51,407 nt of DNA, taken from contig CALXBE010000016.1 in assembly GCA_944386495.1 (NCBI GenBank), positions 1-51,407 of the forward strand, in the 5' to 3' direction. Shown in pieces: positions 1 to 6,150 of the stretch. The number at the start of each line of letters is the position of its first letter. Within the stretch, counting starts at the first letter, position 1. The notes under the pieces are model-generated. The model did not search any database and had not been told where the DNA came from. It worked only from the letters and a program-made list of their open reading frames with translations. The DNA comes from an uncultured Gemmiger sp. (GTDB lineage Bacteria > Bacillota > Clostridia > Oscillospirales > Ruminococcaceae). The position numbers and the translations under genes were made by a program.

Positions 1-160
1 GCCCCTCTTGCGGTGCCCGGCTCCGGGCCGGTTCTTGGGGCGAACCGTCCCGTCACCGACCGCTGCGCCAATTTTTTTTCCCTGCACCTGCCGCTGGCAG
101 CGGTCAAAAAAATTGCCCGGCACGCTGCGTGCCTCGGGTTCGAATCAGGCCGGGCAAAAA
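1..160. repeat. Palindrome-dense intergenic patch
   Basis: No credible gene is visible. Seen directly: a T-run/A-run pair (about 69-78 with 106-115) that can enclose a CCGCTG/CAGCGG hairpin, and a 7-bp pair GCCCGGC (115-121) with GCCGGGC (149-155). The latter encloses a GGCACG/CGTGCC hairpin and a GGGTTCGAATC stretch that resembles a tRNA T-loop. No complete tRNA cloverleaf can be folded. It may be a palindromic repeat, a decayed tRNA-like sequence or part of a feature cut by the window edge. Confidence 0.35.
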
Positions 161-162
161 AG

Positions 163-191
163 AAAAGCACCGCCGTTTGCGGTGCTTTTTT
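163..191 (-). terminator. Intrinsic terminator of tRNA-Trp
   Basis: An 11-bp perfect stem (163-173 with 179-189, core GCACCGC/GCGGTGC) with a short loop lies directly after the CCA end of tRNA-Trp. Because the arms are A-rich and T-rich, a U-tract forms on the minus-strand transcript. Confidence 0.75.
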
Positions 192-266
192 GGCAGGGGC
201 AGAAGGATTCGAACCCTCGGCACGCGGTTTTGGAGACCGCTGCTCTACCAGCTGAGCTATACCCCT
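191..266 (-). tRNA. tRNA-Trp (CCA anticodon)
   Basis: On the minus strand, 76 bases fold into a standard cloverleaf: acceptor AGGGGTA pairs with TGCCCCT, the discriminator is G, the 3' CCA is encoded, the T-loop is TTCGAAT and the anticodon loop reads CTCCAAA, giving anticodon CCA for tryptophan. An intrinsic terminator follows at once. Reading frames over this stretch give the familiar false tRNA peptides and were ignored. Confidence 0.95.
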
Positions 267-365
267 ATGTCACTGGAACGAAATCTAGTATACATGACAA
301 TTTTCTAAATGTCAATCCTTTTTTTAAAATCCCACTTTACTGCTTTACAAAATAATTTTACCGCC

Positions 366-404
366 TTGACTTCGTGTATTGCGTGTATTACAATAAATAA
401 TACA
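366..404 (+). promoter_or_regulatory. Promoter with overlapping palindromic operator of the GntR operon
   Basis: A -35 TTGACT (366-371) and a -10 TACAAT (389-394) are 17 bases apart. An inverted repeat TGTATTA-N7-TAATACA (384-404) covers the -10 box, and another TGTATT half-site lies just upstream. YtrA-type GntR repressors commonly autoregulate through such sites, so this is probably the operator for the GntR protein encoded right behind it. The promoter is seen directly; the regulator assignment is inference. Confidence 0.7.
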
Positions 405-422
405 ATAAAGGGGGAGTGTCCC

Positions 423-797
423 GTGCTGCTGCATCTGGATTTTTCGCTGGAAATCCCGATTTATCAACAAATACGAAATGAGATTGTGCGGGGGATTGCC
501 TCGGGAAAGCTGTCCCCAGGGGAACAAATGCCTTCGGTCCGGGCTCTGGCCGAGATCTTGGGCGTCAATATGATGACGGTCCACAAAGCCTACGGTCTAT
601 TGCGGCAGGAGGGGTATCTCACCGCTGACCGCCGTACCGGAACCGTAGTGGCACAGCGGGAGAATGCCGGGATGTCAGCTTCTGTGAAAAGGGGACTGGA
701 ACTTGCTCTGTCCGAAGCACGGGCGGCCGGGGTTCCCCTGGAAGAGGTTTTACAGCTTTGCCATACCCTCTATGGGGAAGGGGAGGAGAAAAAATGA
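423..797 (+). CDS. GntR-family (YtrA-like) transcriptional regulator
   Basis: A 124-residue DNA-binding protein. Residues about 8-75 form the GntR winged helix-turn-helix (IPIYQQIRNEIVRG, then PSVRALAEILGVNMMTVHKAY and a GYLTADRRTGTVV wing). The short C-terminal helix with no large effector domain is typical of the YtrA subfamily. The GTG start at 423 was chosen because GGGGGAG lies 6 bases upstream; longer in-frame extensions would run into the promoter. The stop overlaps the next start as ATGA, so both genes are one operon. It probably represses the operon, including itself, through the palindrome over the -10 box. The inducing signal cannot be read; in relatives it is often cell-envelope stress. 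Confidence 0.88.
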   Translation: MLLHLDFSLEIPIYQQIRNEIVRGIASGKLSPGEQMPSVRALAEILGVNMMTVHKAYGLLRQEGYLTADRRTGTVVAQRENAGMSASVKRGLELALSEARAAGVPLEEVLQLCHTLYGEGEEKK

Positions 798-2149
798 TTG
801 TCAATCTGATAGTAGTGCTGGCCATGTATATCTCGCTGCCCCTTATCTGGTGGATACTCCGCAGCGCTTCTTTTGAACGCAACAACCTGATTTTGTCGGT
901 GACTCTGCCTCCGGAAGGCCGGAAAGACCCCCAGGTGCTGGAGCTGGCAGCCCGGTTCCGGAAACAGATGAAAATCTTTTTCTGGGTCATGACTTTGATT
1001 ATCCTTCCGGCGGTGATTGTGCCCTGGGTCTCGGTCTGTACCATGTACAGCATGATTTGGCTGATTGCAGTGATTTTTGTTCCCTATATCTTCTTTGCAA
1101 AAGCCAACATGGCCCTGAAAAAAGTGAAGAGGGAACGGGGCTGGGTCAATGAAACAAGCCGTAAGACAGTGGCGGCACTTCCTCCGGCACAGCAGCCGGA
1201 ACGGTTGTCGGTGTCCTGGTTTCTGCCTCCGGTCATTTTCTCGGCAGTGCCGGTCATATCGGTTTTTGGGGACAGCTGGCCGGATAGCTGGAATATGGTT
1301 TTGCTGGTCACTGTAGGCTGCTGCCTGCTGGTCACCTTAATGAGCCTGGTCATTTATCCTTTGGTATTCCGTCAGAAACTGGATGCCCTGGATGAGGACG
1401 ATACCCTCACCGCGGCTCTCACCCGGGTGCGGCGGTATAACTGGACCAAGTGCTGGATGGGAATGTCCTGGATAACCGCCATCTATTCGCTGGTGGTCTG
1501 GGGATGCCGGGGCAATATGGCCTGGTATCTTCTCTGGACAGCGGGCTACTCCCTGATAATTCTGGGAATTTCACTCCAAACCGAGTTCACCGCCCGGCGG
1601 GCTCAGCGCACCCTTACCATGAACCGGGAGGAATCTCCCCAGGTGGACGAGGACGACCACTGGCTTTGGGGGCTGGTGTATTATAACCCGGATGATAACC
1701 ATAACTTCGTAAATGAGCGGGTGGGAATGGGCATGTCCATGAATCTAGCCCGCCCGGCAGGGAAGTGGATAATGGGGATCAGCCTGGCGATACTTCTGGC
1801 CATGCCTTTGCTGGGGGTCTGGCTCATGGTGGAGGAATTTTCGCCCATCCAGCTTTCTCTGCAAGGGAACACCGTTGTTTCCCAGCAGGCGTTTACTACC
1901 TATGAAATACCTCTGGATCAGATAGAGAATACAGAACTATTGGAAATTATGCCTTCCGCCTCCCGGATAGCAGGGACAGGAATGAAGAATCTTCTCAAAG
2001 GCAGCTTTGTGGTGGAGGGCTATGGGAATGCCTCTCTCTGCCTTGATCCCAATAAACCTCCCTTTATCTTTTTAGAAACCGATGAACGGACTTACATTCT
2101 GGGCGGAGACAATACTGCTGAAATATACCGTCTGATACAGGAAAACTAA
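794..2149 (+). CDS. DUF5808/PH-like polytopic membrane protein
   Basis: A 451-residue integral membrane protein with roughly eight hydrophobic segments (for example residues 3-22, 60-105, 140-200, 230-270 and 335-355). Around residue 290-325 it has the motif WGLVYYNPDDNHNF followed by GMGMSMNLARP, matching the DUF5808 signature. The last ~100 residues form a soluble tail that looks like a bacterial PH-type beta domain. The function is unknown. Its tight coupling to a YtrA-like GntR repressor fits the common Firmicutes pairing of small regulators with membrane proteins that respond to envelope stress or peptide antibiotics. The start is the ATG overlapping the regulator stop, with GGGAGGAGA just upstream. 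Confidence 0.75.
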   Translation: MIVNLIVVLAMYISLPLIWWILRSASFERNNLILSVTLPPEGRKDPQVLELAARFRKQMKIFFWVMTLIILPAVIVPWVSVCTMYSMIWLIAVIFVPYIFFAKANMALKKVKRERGWVNETSRKTVAALPPAQQPERLSVSWFLPPVIFSAVPVISVFGDSWPDSWNMVLLVTVGCCLLVTLMSLVIYPLVFRQKLDALDEDDTLTAALTRVRRYNWTKCWMGMSWITAIYSLVVWGCRGNMAWYLLWTAGYSLIILGISLQTEFTARRAQRTLTMNREESPQVDEDDHWLWGLVYYNPDDNHNFVNERVGMGMSMNLARPAGKWIMGISLAILLAMPLLGVWLMVEEFSPIQLSLQGNTVVSQQAFTTYEIPLDQIENTELLEIMPSASRIAGTGMKNLLKGSFVVEGYGNASLCLDPNKPPFIFLETDERTYILGGDNTAEIYRLIQEN

Positions 2150-2155
2150 GGATTC

Positions 2156-2192
2156 TTTTCCCCCGTTCCAAAGGCCTGGAAACGGGGGAAAA
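2156..2192 (+). terminator. Hairpin after the membrane-protein gene
   Basis: TTTTCCCCCGTT (2156-2167) pairs with AACGGGGGAAAA (2181-2192). No clear U-tract follows on the plus strand, so termination strength is uncertain, but the hairpin separates the operon from the tRNA promoter. Confidence 0.4.
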
Positions 2193-2223
2193 GAAATTAA
2201 ATAAAAAAACTTGAAAAAAGGTG

Positions 2224-2252
2224 TTGACTTTTTCAAAACCATGCGATATAAT
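2224..2252 (+). promoter_or_regulatory. Promoter of the tRNA-Asp/tRNA-Thr unit
   Basis: TTGACT (2224-2229), 17 bases, then consensus TATAAT (2247-2252). This is a near-ideal sigma-A promoter starting transcription about 28 bases before tRNA-Asp, as expected for stable RNA. Confidence 0.85.
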
Positions 2253-2286
2253 CAATAGCGTTGCAGAGATGCGGCGCTGAAAAAGT

Positions 2287-2363
2287 GGCCCGGTAGTTCA
2301 GTTGGTTAGAACGCTAGCCTGTCACGCTAGAGGTCGTCAGTTCGAGCCTGATTCGGGTCGCCA
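2287..2363 (+). tRNA. tRNA-Asp (GTC anticodon)
   Basis: Acceptor GGCCCGG pairs with TCGGGTC, the discriminator is G and CCA is encoded. The anticodon loop CTGTCAC gives GTC for aspartate. It is co-transcribed with the tRNA-Thr that starts two bases downstream. Confidence 0.95.
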
Positions 2364-2365
2364 AT

Positions 2366-2441
2366 GCTGTCTTAGCTCAGTAGGTAGAGCACATCCTTGG
2401 TAAGGATGAGGTCGTGCGTTCGAATCGCATAGACAGCTCCA
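2366..2441 (+). tRNA. tRNA-Thr (GGT anticodon)
   Basis: Acceptor GCTGTCT pairs perfectly with AGACAGC, the discriminator is T and CCA is encoded. The anticodon loop TTGGTAA gives GGT for threonine. It is the second and last gene of the tRNA unit. Confidence 0.95.
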
Positions 2442-2443
2442 AC

Positions 2444-2484
2444 AAAAACCCTTGAAGCTTTTTGGCTTCAGGGGTTTTTCTTTT
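2444..2484 (+). terminator. Intrinsic terminator of the tRNA unit
   Basis: A long stem (2444-2458 with 2465-2479, arms AAAAACCCTTGAAGC and its near complement) is followed by TTTTTCTTTT. It lies three bases after tRNA-Thr. Confidence 0.9.
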
Positions 2485-2550
2485 GTCTGAAACTTCTCCT
2501 TTTAAATATGTAAATAAAATCAGTTGTGAAAAAAATATTGAACTATCCAC

Positions 2551-2579
2551 TTGTGTGGCAAGGAAAAATGCTTTATAAT
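2551..2579 (+). promoter_or_regulatory. Promoter of lysA
   Basis: TTGTGT (2551-2556), 17 bases, then TATAAT (2574-2579). Only about 30 bases separate it from the lysA start, so no lysine riboswitch or other leader fits here. Confidence 0.65.
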
Positions 2580-2616
2580 AAATGCGTTATTTTAATTCCA
2601 TAAGAGGGGAAGAACC

Positions 2617-3882
2617 ATGGAAAAGAAACCGTTTTTGACACTGGAGCAAGCCCGGGAAATCATGCAGGATATCCCTACACCTTTTCATGTTTACGATGAG
2701 AAAGCCATCCGGGAAAAAGCCCGGGCTGTAAACAAGGCTTTCAGCTGGAACAAGGGATTCAAGGAGTACTTTGCCGTTAAAGCCACTCCCAACCCCTACC
2801 TGATGAAGATCCTTCATGAGGAAGGCTGCGGCATGGACTGCTCCAGCTATACCGAGCTGCTGCTCTGCGAAGCCTGCGGCATTACCGGCAGCGACATTAT
2901 GTTCAGCTCCAATGTAACTCCTGTGGAGGATATGCAGAAGGCTTACCAGCTGGGCGCTTACATCAACCTGGACGATGTGACCCATGTTCCTTTTATCGAG
3001 AAGGTTTGCGGTGTGCCTGAGACCATCTGCTGCCGGTTCAACCCCGGCGGACTGTTCAGCATGGGCAACCAGATCATGGATAACCCCGGAGACAGCAAGT
3101 ACGGCATGACCGAGGACCAGATGGTGGAAGCCTACAAAAAGCTGATGGCAGACGGCGCCAAGGAGTTCGGTATCCATGCGTTCCTGGCCTCCAACACGGT
3201 CACCAATGGTTACTATCCGGAACTGGCCGGCATTCTGTTCCGTCTGGCTGTACGGCTCCATGAGAAGACCGGAGCCCATATCAAGTTCATCAACCTGTCC
3301 GGTGGTATCGGCGTGGACTATCGCCCCGACCAGCCTGCCAACGACATTATGGCCATTGGCGAAGGTGTCCGCAAGCAGTTTGAAGCCATCCTGACTCCTG
3401 CCGGTATGGGGGATGTGGCTATCTTCACCGAGCTGGGCCGTTACATGCTGGCTCCCCACGGTGCACTGGTGGCTACCTGCATTCATCAGAAGCACATCTA
3501 CAAGGAGTATGTGGGTCTGGATGCCTGCGCAGCCAACCTGATGCGTCCTGCCATGTACGGCGCTTACCATCACATCACCGTTCTGGGCAAGGAGAACGAG
3601 ATGTGCGACCATGTGTATGATGTCACCGGCGGTCTGTGCGAGAACAACGACAAGTTCGCCGTAAACCGGGTGCTGCCCAAAATCGATATCGGCGATGTGA
3701 TTTATATCCACGATACCGGCGCCCACGGTTTCAGCATGGGTTATAACTATAATGGCAAACTCCGCAGTGCTGAGGTTCTCCTCTGCGAGGATGGCAGCCA
3801 TAAGCTGATTCGCCGGGCTGAGACCCCTGCCGATTACTTTGCAACCTTTGATTTCAGCCCCTTCTGGGATAAACTGAAGTGA
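2617..3882 (+). CDS. lysA: Diaminopimelate decarboxylase
   Basis: A 421-residue PLP enzyme of the alanine-racemase-fold decarboxylases, normal length for LysA. It removes CO2 from meso-diaminopimelate to give L-lysine in the cytoplasm. Lys55 in YFAVKATPNP is the expected PLP lysine. GGIGVDYRP is the phosphate-binding glycine loop, and GGLCENNDKFA holds the C-E-x-x-D active-site motif donated across the dimer. Related ornithine or carboxynorspermidine decarboxylases are possible but fit less well. GAGGGG stands upstream of the ATG. A small membrane-protein gene follows after 28 bases and shares the terminator at 4302. Confidence 0.88.
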   Translation: MEKKPFLTLEQAREIMQDIPTPFHVYDEKAIREKARAVNKAFSWNKGFKEYFAVKATPNPYLMKILHEEGCGMDCSSYTELLLCEACGITGSDIMFSSNVTPVEDMQKAYQLGAYINLDDVTHVPFIEKVCGVPETICCRFNPGGLFSMGNQIMDNPGDSKYGMTEDQMVEAYKKLMADGAKEFGIHAFLASNTVTNGYYPELAGILFRLAVRLHEKTGAHIKFINLSGGIGVDYRPDQPANDIMAIGEGVRKQFEAILTPAGMGDVAIFTELGRYMLAPHGALVATCIHQKHIYKEYVGLDACAANLMRPAMYGAYHHITVLGKENEMCDHVYDVTGGLCENNDKFAVNRVLPKIDIGDVIYIHDTGAHGFSMGYNYNGKLRSAEVLLCEDGSHKLIRRAETPADYFATFDFSPFWDKLK

Positions 3883-3910
3883 TTCGTTCCGCTTAAAGGA
3901 GGACCGTCCA

Positions 3911-4294
3911 ATGTTCCAGTTTCAGGTAGTGGTGGGACTTATCCTGCTTTGCTACGGCTATTCTGTCACAAAAAATCCCTACGCCTGGGGAGAACAGGGG
4001 CGGAATGACATCCAGCCCGAAAACTGGAAGGCGTATGTCATGCAGAACGCCCGGTTCCTCATTTTTGCAGGACTGACCATTATGACCATTGGGGTGGCGG
4101 ACACCCTCTTTGATCTTTCCTTGTTCTGGTACATTGCTTTCTACTGTATTGGTCTGGGATATGCCTTTTATCCTTTCAGCAGATGGATGCAGGAGCATGA
4201 GGGGACCTGGTGGCCCTGGCGGCATGTGGAAACCGAAAAGGAGAAGCGGAAGCGGCAGGCCAGAGAAGAGAAGAAAAAGAATAAAAATAAGTAA
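3911..4294 (+). CDS. Small membrane protein of unknown function
   Basis: A 127-residue protein that I do not recognise. It has a hydrophobic N-terminus (about 4-20), two further membrane segments (about 46-66 and 71-92), a WxWR stretch, and a strongly basic lysine/arginine/glutamate tail of ~25 residues likely to lie in the cytoplasm. The ribosome site AAAGGAGG sits 8 bases before the ATG, so translation should be efficient. It probably shares the lysA transcript. Nothing ties it to lysine synthesis beyond position. Confidence 0.65.
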   Translation: MFQFQVVVGLILLCYGYSVTKNPYAWGEQGRNDIQPENWKAYVMQNARFLIFAGLTIMTIGVADTLFDLSLFWYIAFYCIGLGYAFYPFSRWMQEHEGTWWPWRHVETEKEKRKRQAREEKKKNKNK

Positions 4295-4301
4295 AAAAGA
4301 T

Positions 4302-4333
4302 GCCCTCGGATCTCAGGACCCGAGGGCGTTTTT
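4302..4333. terminator. Bidirectional terminator between converging genes
   Basis: GCCCTCGG (4302-4309) pairs with CCGAGGGC (4320-4327). T-runs flank the stem on both strands (GTTTTTT on plus, ATCTTTTTT on minus), so it can end both the lysA unit and the rnhA-mnmA unit. Confidence 0.9.
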
Positions 4334-4342
4334 TGTGGATGT

Positions 4343-5410
4343 TCAGAAAATTTCAGAGATGACTCCGCCGCCCATGACATAGCCGTCTTTGTAAAAGACT
4401 GCGCTCTGCCCCGGGGCAGGAGCCCGCACCGGCTGGGGGAAACTTACTTTACCGTCACCCTCGTAAAGACAGGGGACCGGCTTGGCGGCGCTGCGGATTT
4501 TCACGGTATATTCTCCGGGGGCAAGAGGCGCTCCGTCCGGAGTGGTCATTTCTTCCAGGGTCAGGCCGGTAAAATATTCCTGCCCGGCCCAGGCCAGCTG
4601 AATGTCCCCGTTTTCCTTGATTTCCCGTACAAAGACCGGCTGCCCCAGAGCAAGGCCCAGGCCTTTCCGCTGACCAATGGTGTAATGCCATACGCCCTGG
4701 TGAGGGCCCAGGTCGGCGCCTTCCGGGGAGATGAAATGCCCCTCCTTGGGCTGACCGCCCCGGGCACGGATATATCCCACATAATCCCCGTCGGGAATAA
4801 AGCAGATTTCCATGCTGTCGGGGGCATCCGCACAGGAAAGTTCCAGGTCCCGGGCAATCTGCCGCACATCCTCCTTCTCGAACTCTCCCAGGGGAAGGAT
4901 AAGCCGGTCCAGGATTTCCCGGGGCAGGCGGTAGAGCATATAAGTCTGGTCCCGTGCAGCGCTCAAGGGAGGTGCGATTCTGCATACACCGTCCTGGCAA
5001 AGCTCCACCCGGGCATAGTGTCCGGTGGCCAGGAACCGGATGCCCAGCTGGTCCGCCTTTTCTGCAAGAAGCCGGAATTTGACCAGGGGATTGCAGAAAA
5101 TGCAGGGGTTGGGGGTGATTCCCTTGCAATAGCTGCGGCAGAAGGGCTCCACCACATTGGCCTCAAAATCCGCCTGAGCATCAATAACATGAAGGGGAAC
5201 ACCCAGAGACTGGGCGGTGGCCTGGGCAGCCTGAACGGCAGGCTCGTGCTCCGGGCTGAACCGGATGACGGCGCCGAATACCTGGAACCCCTGTTCCTGG
5301 AGGATTCGAACCACCACGCTGCTGTCCACTCCGCCGCTCATTCCAACCAGGACCTTGTCCTGCTCCTCGTAGGTGCTGAAGCCCTGTCCGGGCAAAATTT
5401 CTCCGCTCAT
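4343..5410 (-). CDS. mnmA: tRNA-specific 2-thiouridylase MnmA
   Basis: A 355-residue tRNA-modifying enzyme that places sulfur on U34 of Lys, Glu and Gln tRNAs, using ATP to adenylate the base. The N-terminal PP-loop SGGVDSS binds ATP. NPCIFCNPLVKF carries the first catalytic cysteine and the tRNA-recognition loop, and SMEICFIPDGDYVGY carries the second cysteine. The C-terminal beta-barrel follows. The ATG at 5410 was chosen because AAGGAG lies just upstream; longer starts would overlap rnhA. It is the second gene of a two-gene minus-strand operon, 11 bases after the rnhA stop. Confidence 0.93.
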   Translation of the reverse strand: MSGEILPGQGFSTYEEQDKVLVGMSGGVDSSVVVRILQEQGFQVFGAVIRFSPEHEPAVQAAQATAQSLGVPLHVIDAQADFEANVVEPFCRSYCKGITPNPCIFCNPLVKFRLLAEKADQLGIRFLATGHYARVELCQDGVCRIAPPLSAARDQTYMLYRLPREILDRLILPLGEFEKEDVRQIARDLELSCADAPDSMEICFIPDGDYVGYIRARGGQPKEGHFISPEGADLGPHQGVWHYTIGQRKGLGLALGQPVFVREIKENGDIQLAWAGQEYFTGLTLEEMTTPDGAPLAPGEYTVKIRSAAKPVPCLYEGDGKVSFPQPVRAPAPGQSAVFYKDGYVMGGGVISEIF

Positions 5411-5421
5411 TAATTTTCTCC

Positions 5422-5871
5422 TTACTTCTGGCGGCCGCCGTATTTTACGCTCTGGGCCACGGCCAGAGCATCGCACCGCTCGTTTTCCGGGTGTCCCGTA
5501 TGACCTTTCAGCCAGTGATAATGGATGGTGTGCTGTTCAGCCAGGAGCAGCAGCTGCCCCCATAAATCAGGGTTCAGGGCAGGGGACTTGTCGGCTTTTT
5601 TCCAACCTCTGGCCCGCCAGCTTTTTGCCCAGCCTTTTTCCAGTCCGTTGATCACATACTGGCTGTCGCTGTACAGGTCCACCTCGCAGGGCTCTTTCAA
5701 AGCGGCCAGCCCATTGATGACCGCCAGCAGCTCCATCCGGTTGTTGGTGGTGCTGGCTTCGCCGCCGCTCATCTCTTTTTCCACTCCTTTATATCGGAGG
5801 ATGGTTCCCCAGCCTCCGGGACCGGGGTTGCCGCTGCAGGCACCGTCGGTAAAAAGTTCAATTCGTTTCAT
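5422..5871 (-). CDS. rnhA: Ribonuclease HI
   Basis: A 149-residue RNase H of normal length that cuts the RNA strand of RNA:DNA hybrids, for example R-loops and Okazaki primers. The full acidic set is visible: Asp in [15 protein letters not shown], Glu in NNRMELLAV, Asp in LYSDSQYV and Asp in NERCDALA. A basic handle region ([17 protein letters not shown]) and the HTGHPEN loop are present, so it should be active. It is first in the operon with mnmA, driven by the promoter at 5901-5929. Confidence 0.95.
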   Translation of the reverse strand: MKRIELFTDGACSGNPGPGGWGTILRYKGVEKEMSGGEASTTNNRMELLAVINGLAALKEPCEVDLYSDSQYVINGLEKGWAKSWRARGWKKADKSPALNPDLWGQLLLLAEQHTIHYHWLKGHTGHPENERCDALAVAQSVKYGGRQK

Positions 5872-5900
5872 AATCCCTCACAAAAATTTATTCTGGTTCC

Positions 5901-5929
5901 ATTATAATGCCAAGGGAGGGTTTGTACAA
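5901..5929 (-). promoter_or_regulatory. Promoter of rnhA-mnmA
   Basis: On the minus strand TTGTAC (5924-5929), 17 bases, TATAAT (5901-5906). Transcription should start about 20 bases before rnhA. Confidence 0.75.
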
Positions 5930-5960
5930 GCATAGAATCTCCCGTGGGGCCAATACTTAT

Positions 5961-5990
5961 TTGACAAACAACAAAATACTGGGGTATAAT
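5961..5990 (+). promoter_or_regulatory. Strong promoter of the rnj transcript
   Basis: Consensus TTGACA (5961-5966), 18 bases, consensus TATAAT (5985-5990). It places the start near 5997, leaving an unusually long leader of about 155 bases before rnj. Confidence 0.85.
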
Positions 5991-5996
5991 AACAAC

Positions 5997-6150
5997 AACT
6001 GTTTAGTATCGTGGCAAGCCATACCTATGGGGCCCGGTTGCGCCGAACAAGCGAACCTTTCAGAGCCCAGGAAACAACACCATTGGTAACTAAAATACGC
6101 TGTCTGAGAAGTGGACGGCGTCCATTCTATTGAGATTATTAGGAGGATCT
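5997..6150 (+). ncRNA. Structured 5' leader of rnj (unclassified)
   Basis: The leader folds by eye into a coherent branched structure. A long closing stem joins 6003-6014 with 6080-6093 (UUAGU/ACUAA, AUCG/UGGU, UGG/CCA with single bulges). Inside it are a hairpin at 6019-6030 and a GGGC/GCCC stem (6030-6033 with 6065-6068) enclosing GGUU-CG/CG-AACC. A separate perfect 7-bp hairpin CGCUGUC/GACGGCG lies at 6098-6120, just before the ribosome site. It matches no riboswitch class I can recognise. It could be an autoregulatory leader for RNase J or an independent small RNA. Confidence 0.5.

Noticed and set aside
8-355. Open frames across the left edge
   Set aside because: They read through tRNA-Trp and give the false peptides typical of translated tRNA genes.
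2156-2192. Strong intrinsic terminator after the DUF5808 gene
   Set aside because: The hairpin is real but lacks a U-tract after the stem, so it is listed with low confidence only.
2445-2616. Lysine riboswitch before lysA
   Set aside because: The promoter lies about 30 bases from the start codon and no conserved lysine-riboswitch sequence is present.
5997-6150. Known riboswitch, T-box or 6S RNA in the rnj leader
   Set aside because: I looked for T-box TGGNACCGCG, SAM, glycine, cyclic-di-GMP and ZTP hallmarks and the 6S architecture and found none convincing, so it is reported only as unclassified.
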